Shown here: positions 22,725 to 33,111 of the stretch, piece after piece
Numbering within the stretch: the stretch's first letter is position 1
How the letters are laid out: each line of letters starts with the position of its first letter
Source: Yamagishiella unicocca
Lineage: Eukaryota > Chlorophyta > Chlorophyceae > Chlamydomonadales > Volvocaceae
Direction of reading: 5' to 3'
Assembly (NCBI GenBank): GCA_003116995.1
Contig: BDSL01000046.1
Location: 434,001-498,000, forward strand
DNA length: 64,000 bases
Program-made: the position numbers and the translations under genes
The notes under the pieces: generated by a model
Databases searched by the model: none
Told to the model about the DNA's origin: nothing
What the model saw: the letters and a program-made list of their open reading frames with translations, nothing else

Positions 22725-25205
22725 TCAGGTAGTGAAGCCCAGCTGCCGGTCGACGACCCGCACGATGTCCTGCGCGCTGCCCTTGCTGTACGGCACCAGG
22801 CGGCTGGCGTCGAAATCCCGTACGGCAGCCAGCAGGTCAGCTGGCGCCGCGCTCACCTGGGTCGCCGGCAGGAGGGGGTAGGGGTTCCAGAGGGATGTGT
22901 ATTGGGGCCAACAGGTGGGGAGCCGGGCGAGTGCGGCTAATCAAAGGGGATGGGGGTGGTCTGCGAGCCACCCTAACCCACACGCTAGACACACCCGGAC
23001 ACTCCAGGGGCACTACCACTCCTCTTTTCCTGGCAGCTTGCGAGAGCCTCCCGCCCTTGCCCCCTCCCCTGCCCTCCGGGCTCAGCCTCTGCCCTCCAAT
23101 CCCTCGCCGCCCCCCCCCACCAGGTCCCCTGCCCCCCCTTCCTCACCAGGTGCCCCATGGCCGCCAGCTGCTCCCCCAGCTCCACCTGGTGGTTGTCCAT
23201 CAGCAGCGGGTTGGGCACCACGACCAGGGGCACGCCCGCGGTCAGGGTCTCGAAGATGGAACCGGAGCCTGAGCGGCAGTAGGGGAGGGGGGTTTGTGTA
23301 AGAGCGGCAGCAGGGGAGGGGGTGCTTGTGTATGAGCGGCAGTAGGGGAGTGGGGTTTGTGTATGAGCGGCAGTAGGGGAGGGGGTGCTTGTGTAAGAGC
23401 GGCAGTAGGGGAGGGGGTGCTTGTGTAAGAGCGGCAGTAGGGGAGGGGGTGCTTGCGTAAGAGCGGCAGTAGGGGAGGGGGTGCTTGTGTAAGAGCGGCA
23501 GTAGGGGAGTGGGGTTTGTGTATGAGCGGCAGTAGGGGTGTGGGGTTTGTGTATGAGCGGCAGTAGGGGAGGGGGTGCTTGTGTAAGAGCGGCAGTAGGG
23601 GAGGGGGTGCTTGTGTAAGAGCGGCAGTAGGGGAGGGGGTGCTTGTGTAAGAGCGGCAGTAGGGGAGGGGGTGCTTGTGTATGAGCGGCAGTAGGGGAGG
23701 GGGTGCTTGTGTATGAGCGGCAGTAGGGGAGGGGGTGCTTGTGTATGAGCGGCAGTAGGGGAGGGGGTGCTTGTGTATGAGCGGCAGTAGGGGAGGGGGT
23801 GCTTGTGTAAGAGCGGCAGTAGGGGAGGGGGTGCTTGTGTAAGAGCGGCAGTAGGGGAGGGGGGTTTGTGTATGAGCGGCAGTAGGGGAGGGGGTGCTTG
23901 TGTATGAGCGGCAGTAGGGGAGGGGGTGCTTGTGTATGAGCGGCAGTAGGGGAGGGGGTGCTTGTGTATGAGCGGCAGTAGGGGAGGGGGTGCTTGTGTA
24001 TGAGCGGCAGTAGGGGAGGGGGTGCTTGTGTATGAGCGGCAGTAGGGGAGGGGGTGCTTGTGTATGAGCGGCAGTAGGGGAGGGGGTGCTTGTGTATGAG
24101 CGGCAGTAGGGGAGGGGGTGCTTGTGTATGAGCGGCAGTAGGGGAGGGGGTGCTTGTGTATGAGCGGCGGCAGGCCAGGAAGGTATGAGCGGCAGCAGGG
24201 GTAGGGGGTGGGGAGGAGGACCCCGGGTGGGCAAGAGGGAGGGGCGGATGGCTGGGCGGCGTGACCAGGCCTCCCTGACAGCCCATTCGCCGCAGTCCCG
24301 CTGCCCAGCGAGCTGTAGCGGCTCCCCACCAGCGGGGGGGAAAGGGGCCTGAGGGCCTCCAGGGGGGGACCCGAGCCCGGCAACGGCTTCGCGCTGTCGC
24401 GGCTGTGTCGTACCTGCATGACTGATCACCAGCGCCGCGGACGTGATGTAGCTCGCTAGGGAGGGCGAGTAGTCGAAGTACCTGCGGCGAGCACGTGTGG
24501 TCGGGTTTGGGGGGGGGGTCCGGGGAGGTGTGTGTGTGTATGTGTGTGTATGTGTGCGTGTGTGTTGGCGGGTAGAAGGCAGCCGGCAGGGGAGGCGCCG
24601 CGCTCGCGAGCAATCACTTGAACCACGCATATGCCAGGGCTGCTTACGTCCGGATTGCAGGGTACTGCCTTGGCCTGACACGAGCCACATAGCAAATACC
24701 AGCAGCATTTGCGGTTCGTCCGTAATCCCAGCAGAGGCGCCCCTTGCACACGCCCCATGAGCAAACCCGCCCTGGTGCACAGCGTGCGCGTCCAGTCCGT
24801 ATTATCCAAACCATGCGGGACTTTAAACCATTGGAGGGTGAAGCCAGAAAGCAGCCCTGGGGTGTTGGCTGTTTTGTGCTACAAGGGGATGCGGTAGGCC
24901 CCAGCCAACGTACTCGACGTCGACGCCCTCCGTCGTGGCCTTGGTCTGGCCCTTCGGCACGATGACGTTGGGGCAGTGTGCTCCGTTCCCCTTTTGGATT
25001 ACGAGCTTGTTGTAGCCCTGGTCCCGGAGCACTCGCAACAGCTCCAAAGAGTCCACGCTCCTGCGTGATGGGGCCGTTGGACCGTGCGTTGGATCCAGCC
25101 GCGACCATGCAGTGTTGGGCGATTCAGTTGGACGACTCACTCTACTAAGGCTTCGAACTTAGTTGTGCCGACGGTGACGAACACCGACCGCTCCGCAGGT
25201 GGCAT
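22725..25205 (-). CDS. ALG13: UDP-N-acetylglucosamine transferase catalytic subunit ALG13
   Basis: Five minus-strand exons join in phase to 177 residues, the usual size for Alg13: 25205-25141, 25060-24914, 24481-24414, 23268-23147, 22856-22725. The start ATG gives [15 protein letters not shown], the family's N-terminal signature. It is followed by [28 protein letters not shown] (GT28 C-terminal fold, donor-binding loop), [18 protein letters not shown] and a short C-terminal helix. Alg13 acts in the cytosol docked on membrane-bound Alg14 and adds the second GlcNAc to dolichol-PP-GlcNAc at the ER face (known biology). Intron 3 (23269-24413) is swollen by a 32-bp minisatellite. Divergently paired with the aminopeptidase gene at 25433. 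Confidence 0.9.
23275..24180. repeat. 32-bp minisatellite inside an ALG13 intron (~28 copies)
   Basis: The plus-strand unit contains GAGCGGCAGTAGGGGAG, then GGGGTGCTTGTGTAT, with a GTGTAA/GTGTAT variant. It starts within ten bases of the exon-4 acceptor and fills most of the intron. The period is not a multiple of 3 and lacks stops on the minus strand, so it opens artefactual frames of over 500 codons reading [20 protein letters not shown]. Confidence 0.9.
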
Positions 25206-25432
25206 GCTAAGCTTCCAAAGTGGCCGCGCTCCAGAATGATGTCCACTACACTACATGCATTTTGCCTGTTTAGCTTTAAATTTTATTATGCAAAAACTGG
25301 CAAACTGGCATTTACGGAATTCAGATTGTGTCACGTATACCGAGTGGATCGTGTTTTTCCCTGCCTTGCAATCGCGACTTATTATGCAAAGTTTCCTGTA
25401 GATCGGCGTGATACGTATAGCATAGCCGTCAA
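25206..25432. promoter_or_regulatory. Shared divergent promoter region (ALG13 / aminopeptidase) with a repeated 12-mer
   Basis: Only 227 bp separate the two start codons. The region is AT-richer than its surroundings and contains TTATTATGCAAA twice in the same orientation, at 25283-25294 and 25379-25390. I see no clear TATA box assignable to one gene. A shared bidirectional promoter is inferred from spacing and base composition. Confidence 0.5.
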
Positions 25433-28400
25433 ATGATCTGCCGGCTCCCTTCAGCCCTAGTTCAACGGTCGCGCCCCACCCTGCTGTCCCGTTTCTTTGC
25501 GGCCCCGTCCACCGGCTCGCCGTCTCTCGCGCAGACAGCTCTCGACCAGCTGCCCGCCTGGCCTGCCCGCGGCGGAGCGCTCCGACTTCGCTCCAATCTC
25601 ACCGCTCGCGGCTCGCGCATTCCGGCCCCCGCCCCCCTTGAATACCCCCCCTTCCTCGGCCCCATGGTGAAGGACCACTCCAGCCTCAGCAACTTCCATG
25701 AGGTTCGGGTGACTCACAGCTCGTACGGTGAGCGCAAGGGGGGGAGGGCGAGGGGAGTAGGAGGGGCGCTTGTCGGGCAACGAGTTTTAGTCTGAGGTTA
25801 CTTTCAGCCCCCCACCCTCCCTCCACCCCCTCGCCCCCCCCACCCCGCTGGCTGGCCCCCAGAGCTGGATGTCAATTTGGAAAGCAAGGTGGTGGAGGGG
25901 TACGTCAAGGTACGGCAGCACAGCTTCAGGGAGGGAGAAGAGATGGCTGGGTGTTGCAGTGCAACGGCCGCCCTGCAGACCCCGCTATTACTCACCAGCC
26001 AGGCCCCCTGCCGCAGCCATCCCCCCGCACGAAACCCAGTTCACACCGTCGCGGCCCTCGCGTTACCTCAAGCACTCCCTGGACTCCCCCTTCCCTCCCC
26101 CCCCCACCCACCCACCCACCGCTCCCTCCTCCCCCCCAGCTGGATGCAGTCGTGGAGGCGGACTCCCCCACCCAGCTGGTGCTGGACACGCGCGACCTGA
26201 CCATACACGCCGTGGAGGCCTACCCGCAACCGCAGGGGGAGGCAGGGGCGGCTCCGGAACCCACACCGCTGGAGTACCACCTGGACGAGCCGCACAAGGT
26301 ACGGCACATGAAGCCGCGCTCCGGAACCACAGAAATCCGGATAAGGCCCGGATCACATTTCCATCCGCGGCCTCACTCCCTGATGCCACATCTCTCGGCA
26401 AACCCGCCCTCCTCCCACCTTCCCCCCGGCCCCTTTCGTGTCCTCACCCAAGTTCTCCAGCATGCACCTCCAAACGCCTGTTTTAAACGGTTTTTCTCGC
26501 ATCCACGGGTCCTCCTCGAAGCCCCCCCGGCCCGCCGTGTCCTCTCCCCCCACGGCAGGCTCTGGGCTCCGCGCTGCACATTGGCCTGCCCCCCAGCCTG
26601 GGACTGACCCGCGGGTCGCGGCTGGTTGTGGGCGTGCGCTTCACCACCAGCCCCTCCTCCAGCGCCATGCAGTTCCTGTCTCCGGAGCAGACCGTGGGCG
26701 GGCGCCACCCCTACCTCTTCACGCAGTGCCAGGCCATCCACGCCAGGTCGCTGGTGCCCTGCCAGGACTCCCCTGGAGCCAAGATGTCGTACAGCGCGGC
26801 GGTGCGGGTGCCGCAGCCGCTCACAGCGCTCATGAGTGCCGTACCGGACGAGCAGCCGGCGGGGGGTGAGGGGGGGGGTTGGGGGGTGGGGGGGGGTAGG
26901 AAAGGGGGGTAGGGAGGGGGCGGTGGGTAAGGCGGGAGCAAGTAAGGGCGGAGGCCGTGTGGGAGGAGGGCAGCGGCAGAGGTGTTCGACGTGTGGCTCG
27001 AAGTGGCTCGGGGCTGGGACGTTGTGCGGCTGCCCCCGGGCCGGGGCAGACTGTGCGCCCGGGCTTCTAGGGCGGTGGCGGCGGCGGCGGAGGAGGAGGA
27101 GGTTTGGGGAGCTGGAGGCAGTGGCGGCGAGGGCTGCAGTGCTGCCGTCCAGGGCTGCTGACCCGGTCACCATCCCCGGTGCTCATCCTCCCGGCACCGG
27201 GGTGGGGCGCAACCCCCCGGGTGCGGCTCCACACCGCAGTGCGCTGCCGCAGTGCGGCACGTCACGACCAAACCCCAGCACCCCCCGCTGACGCACCCAC
27301 CCGCAGGCGTGCCGCACCTCGCCTCCGTCCAGCCGCCCTACCCCACCAGCATCTTCACCTTCCAGCAGAAGGTGAGGCAGCCGCGGGTGTGTGTGTGTAA
27401 AAACCGGTTACACGACGGGACAGGCTAGTTGGCGCATGGTCGTCGGACACCAGTTTTGTGGGCGCATGCTGGAGCACCGGGACTGACTACCGGCAAACCT
27501 GTGTGGTGGTGTGTGGACGGGGAGCCACACGAACCCCCCCCCCCCCGCCACCCTGTCGCCGACCCACCGACCCACCGACCCACCGACTCGCCTGCGGCAG
27601 CCCACCCACCCACCCACCCACACACACCCCACTCAGCCCGCACTCGCTGACAGGCCCCCCTTCACCGCGATTCCGCCCTGCTGTACGACCGTCGTACAGG
27701 TTCCCATCGCTCCGTACCTGGTGGCTCTGGCCGTGGGCGAGCTGTCCTGCCGCGACCTGGGTCCGCGCACCCGGGTGTGGTCGGAGCCGGCCATGGTGGA
27801 GGCGGGCGCTTACGAGTTCGCAGAGACGGCCAAGTTCCTGGAGGCGGGTGAGGATCGCGGCGGGGGGTTTGATAAGAGAATCCGCGAATCCACGGCGCCC
27901 GGGGGGTTACAGAAAATAACCGGTTACTCGACACGGGGGGAGGGGGGGAGGAAAGCCTGTGGACTAGGAAGCTGCGGATTAGGAAAGGGGGGGTACATAA
28001 AAAGGGGGGGTCAGACGGGTAGGGGGCCGGGTGATTGCAGGCACACGGCAGCGACCCTGTTTTGCAAAGTTCGGCCCAAGGCCCGAACCAAATGCCCGGT
28101 ACACTGCCGTACCTTGTCGTATTGGTTGGTCAGGCGAGGCCATCGCCGGCGAGTACGTGTGGGGCCGCTACGACCTGCTGCTACTGCCGCCGTCCTTCCC
28201 GTACGGAGGAATGGTGCGGGGGAGGGCTGGGGGGGAGGGGGGAGGGGTGACCGGTGGGGGTAAAAAACATAATCCGTGAATCCACGGCCGACAAACCAAG
28301 GGCGTTGAAGGTGGTGGACCGGTGGGGGTGTATAAGAGAATCCGCGAATTCACGGCCGGCAACCCGGTGGGGGGGTGGCCTGGGCTGAGGGGGGGCCTTG

Positions 28401-31400
28401 CAACCAAGGGGGCCCCAATACGCCTCCTCCTGCCAACCTCAATCGCCTTCCCGCCTCTGCCTCCGTACTCCGTACACCATTGTACGGCACCCCCAGGAGA
28501 ACCCCTGCCTCACCTTCGTGACACCCACGCTGCTGGCGGGGGACCGGTGGGTCGCGGCTGGCGGGCTGGCGGGCTGGCGCGAGAGGGGCCTGGCTGGCGC
28601 CGGCGGTTACGGTTATTGGGGTGGCAGTTATGGTGCACCGCTAAGCTCTGGCCAGCCCTGCCCGCTTCCCTGCCCCCTCCCAACCCCTCCCGCTCCTCAC
28701 CCTCGCCTCCCTGCACACCCTCCCCTCCCTGTGTAACCCCCTCCCCAGCTCTCTGACCAATGTGGTGGCCCATGAGATCGCTCACAGCTGGACCGGCAAC
28801 CTGGTCACCAACGCATCCTGGGAGCACTTTTGGCTCAACGAGGGTGGGAGGGGCAGGCGGGGAGGGGGAGGGGCGGGGGGGGGGGGAGGGGAGGGGAGGG
28901 AGTCGTCGCCCATCACTCCCCACCATCCCCACACCCGCTCCGAGACGCGAACCCCACACACTCCCCCCCCCCTCAGGCACGTGTGCACCAACACATTCCC
29001 CAATCGGTTTCCTATTTAGTGCCGACTAACCGGGTTCCCTCTCATACCTCCTCGCCAACAGGCTGGTTTGCCGCTTTATGTTTAGGATTTAGGTTTTCTC
29101 CGCCGTCTCTTATGCCTTGTAACCGGGTTTTCTCCCCCACCCCACATCTTTTATGTACCCCCCCACACACACCAGGCTTCACGGTCTTTCTGGAGCGCAA
29201 GATCGTCGGCCGGCTGCAGGGCCCCGCCGCCTTCCAGTTCCATGCCGCACAGGGCGCAGTCAAACTGGAAGCGGAGGTGGCACGACTGGGGGCGGACAAC
29301 CCGTACACACGGCTGGTTCCGGATCTGTCCGGCGGCGTGGATCCAGATGACGTTTTCTCCAGTATCCCGTGAGCCTGGGTGGGGTTAGGTTTTTTGACGG
29401 GTGGGAATGCCGGCGTGTGGATCCTGAAGGGGGGGGTCGCATACGACATACGGAGTTTAGATAGGTGATCGTTTGCAGGTGGGGTTTGTGGCGCCCAGGG
29501 GTCACCTGAGGAGCGACAGCAGCTCCAGGGATAGGTGCTTGGCGACCTGTTAGCCAAGATACCGGTGCCGTACTACCGGTGCCGTACTACCGGCGCGTCC
29601 GTCCATCATCTTCTGCGCCCGTCTGATCCCCCTCCCCCGCCTCATCCCACCCCCTAGGTACGAGAAGGGCTTCTACTTTCTGTACTACCTGCAGGTACGG
29701 CACCCACATGGGCGATGGGCCGAGGGTGAGGGGCAGGGAGGGGCGGTCTATTGGGGGGACCAAAGCACCGCGGGCTCACATGAGCTGGGGTGCAGCCCAG
29801 GGTGCGGTGTGCTCCTGTGATGGCCGCGGACTGGGTGGAGACATTACTATCTCAGTATCAGGCCTGACCCCAGTGCCTGGAAGCCACCACTCCTCGCTGT
29901 CACATCCGAACCCTAAACCCCTGAACCTCTTGTTACGTCTGGTTGAACCTCTTGTTACATCATGTCGTGGACCGCATCCTGGCGCGGCCCTGATGCCGGT
30001 ATCCGAACAACCCCAACCAACCGCTTGCAACCAACCCTGAACCGCCTCCTCCTCCCTCGCTTCCCCCCAGGAGTTGGTGGGCGGGCCCGCCGTGTTCGAC
30101 CCCTTCCTCGCGCGCTACATCTCGGCCCACCAGCACCGCACCCTCACCAGCGACCAATTCAAGCAGTTCTTCCTGGACTATTTCGAGGAGGTGGATGGGG
30201 GCCGGGCGGAAGGGGGGGGAGGCATAAAAACCGTTGTACGCGAGCAGGGGCAGGATAGTTGGCGCATGGTCGTCGGATACCGATTTGTGGGCGCATGCTG
30301 GAGCACTGGGACTGACTACCGGCAAACCTGTAGAGGCGGCCTGTGGGCGGGGCGGGGGGGGCGCTGCCTTCGTAGTGCTGAATGGGCGATGATAGTGGAG
30401 CGCCAAGTTGCACACGTCGCCGTGCGAGGTAGGAGGAGAGGAATCGCCCGATGCTCGAAGCGTTCAGTAGCGCCGCTCACGTTCAAGATCCACACACATG
30501 TGACTCAAGGGTTTTAGGGTCTCACCGGACCTGGCCCCGAACCCGGCAGGGTTTTGTTTTACGCCCCCCTCCCCCCCTGCCCCCCAGGTCCCCGCCTCCC
30601 GCACCGTGGACTGGGACACCTGGTTCTTCGCTCCAGGGATGCCCCCGGTCACCAACACGTACGACACCTCCCTGGCTCAGCAAGCGTACGACCTGGCCAT
30701 AAAGTGGCACACGTGCGACGTGATGGGCATCGGGAGTGAGTGTCCAGGGAGGGCGGGTGGCGAGAAGACCCGGTTACAAGACATACGAAACGGACCGGCG
30801 AATAGGTTTCGGACACGCGGTTGAGTGCGCATGCCAGAAAACTTGGGTTGGCTACCGAGAAATCAGGTGTTGGGGGGAGCGGAAGGTGTCCAGGGAGGGC
30901 GAGCACATGTCCTCAGCAGCCGAGGGCGAGCAGTCGCCGCGCCGTAATCTCGGCACCCACTCCCTCTCCGTCCCCGGCCCCCCCCAGGCGATGGCCCCCC
31001 CGGCGCCTCCCCCTCCGACGTGTCCGGTTGGTCCTCCGAGCAGCTGGTGGCCTTCCTCGACAAGCTGGGGCAGTTCCGGGCGCCGCAGCCCATGCATAAG
31101 AGGGTCACGCAGCGTCTGGCGGAACTGTACGGCATTTACGGATCCAAGAACACGGAGATCCGGTGGGTGCGGTGGGGACGCGTGTTTGGCACACCAGGGA
31201 AAAAACAGAACTTTGGGTCCCTGTAATAGCCTCAAGCTTATGAATCGCTTAGAAACCGGGAACCGGGTACAGAGGCCGGTTTGAACACGCGTTTGAGGGT
31301 GCGCGCTGGAGGATTTGGTTTGAGATGTGTATGGGTTAATCCTGCGCTGCTTGTTGCTGCGGGGCCGGGTGGGTTTAGAGGAGCTTTAGCGGAGGAGTAA

Positions 31401-31872
31401 GGGGTTGGACACACACCCAGCGGCGCGTTCCCTGTGTGTTCCTCTCCCCCCTCCCCTTCTCTGGTCCCGAGCTCCTCCACCTTCCGTCTCCCTCGCTCCT
31501 CCCCTGTGTATTCCTCTTCCTCCCCCTCCGCTCCCCTCCCCTCCCCTCCGCTCCGTCTGTTCTAAACTTTTTTCTTTTGTACCCGAGTTTTTCTTGCAAC
31601 CCTCCCCCCGACCCCGACCGGCCCTTTCTGCAACCCGCGCCCCCAGCTTCGCCTTCTTCAAGCTGGCCATCCCCGCCGAGGACGACCAGGCGCTGCCCCA
31701 CGCCGCCTCCCTCGTCCGCAGCCAGGGCCGGATGAAGTTCCTGCGCCCGCTTTACCGCGCCATGTTCAAAAGCAAGGCGGGCAGGCAGCTGGCGCTGGAC
31801 ACATTTGCGGAGGCGGGGCCGTCGTACCACCCCATCGCTAAGAAGATGGTGGCGGCGGACCTGGGGGTGTGA
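25433..31872 (+). CDS. M1-family aminopeptidase, leukotriene A4 hydrolase type
   Basis: Fifteen exons join in phase to 714 residues: 25433-25727, 25863-25909, 26140-26298, 26559-26865, 27307-27371, 27700-27847, 28134-28213, 28497-28546, 28749-28843, 29176-29368, 29658-29694, 30071-30190, 30588-30735, 30988-31162, 31647-31872. It has the exopeptidase motif GGMEN (about 365-369), zinc ligands in [10 protein letters not shown] (His392, His396) with Glu415 in LNEG, and the catalytic-Tyr segment [12 protein letters not shown]. The C-terminal helical domain runs to the end. From Met78 the length and motif spacing match LTA4 hydrolase. The first 77 residues are Arg/Ser/Ala-rich with few acids, like a plastid or mitochondrial transit peptide. 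Expected activity is zinc-dependent removal of N-terminal residues; epoxide hydrolase activity in algae is unproven. Several introns hold family A-D elements. Confidence 0.9.
26441..26520. repeat. Family-B intron element (copy near acceptor)
   Basis: An ~80-bp segment containing AGTTCTCCAGCATGC and TTTTTCTCGCATCCACGGG, 38 bp before the exon at 26559. It is similar to 45916-45990 and 63222-63300, and to 48517-48597 in reverse. Confidence 0.7.
27399..27500 (+). repeat. Family-A intron element, copy 1
   Basis: Starts AAAAACCGGTTACACGACGG 27 bp after the splice donor at 27372, then GTTGGCGCATGGTCGTCGG, GTGGGCGCATGCTGGAGC and ACTACCGGCAAACCTGTG. Sense orientation relative to the aminopeptidase gene. 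Confidence 0.8.
27860..28365 (+). repeat. Family-D intron motif (three nearby copies)
   Basis: GATAAGAGAATCCGCGAATC followed by CACGGC is seen at about 27871-27897. Degenerate or related copies lie at about 28263-28289 and 28331-28357, in two successive introns of the aminopeptidase gene and in sense orientation. A truncated copy (GATAAGAGAATCCGG) lies at about 39631 inside an intron of the SMP/C2 gene. Confidence 0.6.
30223..30331 (+). repeat. Family-A intron element, copy 2
   Basis: Starts CATAAAAACCGTTGTACGCG 32 bp after the donor at 30191 and ends ACTACCGGCAAACCTGTAG. It is collinear with copy 1 over about 100 bp with scattered substitutions. Sense orientation in the host gene. Confidence 0.8.
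30768..30860 (+). repeat. Divergent family-B/C element after a donor
   Basis: AGACCCGGTTACAAGACATA begins about 32 bp after the donor at 30736 and is followed by a GCATGCCAGAAAACTTGGGTT-like end. It is related to the forward family-B copy at 48517 but more diverged. A further diverged copy lies at about 31247-31320. Confidence 0.5.
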
Positions 31873-33111
31873 GGCAGTGGGAGGGAGCGAGGGGGCAGAC
31901 AGGCAGTACGGTATTGCAGTTGGGGGGTAGGTGGGGGAACAGGGAAGCCTGTGGGTCGGCGCTGACTAGGAAACCGATTTAGGGAAGCGTAACGTTTTTG
32001 ACATACGGTGCGTGTGGGAGGAGGGGAGAGGAAGGTGGGAAGGAGGCCGGGCGGGCGTGTGCAGTTGCAGCAGGCGAGGAGGAGGGCGGGATGGTAGAAA
32101 GGAAGTGATGGCGGGGGAGCGGGTAAGAAGGTGGGCGGGAGTATTGGAGTATGGGTCTAAGCGTGAGAGTCTCTTAACGTACCGGGGCAGTGACGGGGGC
32201 TGGAGGGGCACTGGACGTGCGCACTGGGGGCGCCACCCAACGAGCCGCCGGCGGTGGCAGCGGGCACCGCCGGTGGGAGGTGGTGACGGGTGTGTTGATG
32301 GCTGGTGGGTGGGTGGGTGGGTGTGTCGATGGCTGGTGGGTGACTATGTATATGCGTGTGCTGGGGCCGCCACCGCGCCCTTGGGCACCTCGCTGCGCCG
32401 CCTTTGATGTCCTGGCGAGGTCTGCTGGGTTCGTTGGATGTCAGTTGCGCGTGTGTGGCGGGGAGGTTCCTCCCTCATAGGTCCATGTAACCAGACAGGT
32501 TCGGCTCCCAGGTCCTACCAAGTGCTGAGCAGCACAAGACCTGGGCGGAGCGGCGGCAGCACGGCACCCTGGCAGCGGTACGGCATCCTGATCAACTGGG
32601 TCGTTTCCTTTATAACCCTCCCTCCGCACTGCAGTGTCGCAACGTTACAACTCGCGGGGCTGCCGGCGGGTCGCCGCTGGGTTGCTGCCCCCTCCCCTCC
32701 CCTCTATGATGCTCCCCCGTCCCCTCCCCTCCATGAGCAGGCCGCTGCTTGCCGGGTCCTCCAGACCCCCTCCACACGACCCCCCGGAAATCCATCCGTC
32801 TCCTCCTCCTCCTCGTCCTCCTCCTCCTGCTACAACCGCCATGAGCAGCCAGCAACCAACCAGCGACCGGGTCGTCCCGCACACAACGAAATAACGGACG
32901 GACCGACCGGCCGCTGGCGGCCGTGCTAGTGATAGCGACAGCCACGCACCGACTAATCATCTCAGGTAACGAAACAGCTTCATGCTGGCGCGGTCCGCCC
33001 CGCTCGAAAGCACTGCGCAGACCGGACCAGGGCCCCAGACCCGTGGGTCGGCTGCCGCAAGCCTCCCTGTTCGTGGCGGTGGCCACGATGCAGCAGCCGC
33101 ATCTAATCCCG
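31873..33111. other. Convergent intergenic region
   Basis: About 1.2 kb between the convergent 3' ends of the aminopeptidase and SMP/C2 genes. It contains G-rich 3' UTR-like sequence, short GTGG repeats near 32300-32345 and a CTC-rich run near 32795-32830. No exon is supported. Confidence 0.5.

Noticed and set aside
22985..24780. Minus-strand frames of 445-542 codons with repeated [13 protein letters not shown]
   Set aside because: They read through the 32-bp minisatellite in ALG13 intron 3. Only 23268-23147 and 24481-24414 inside them are exons.
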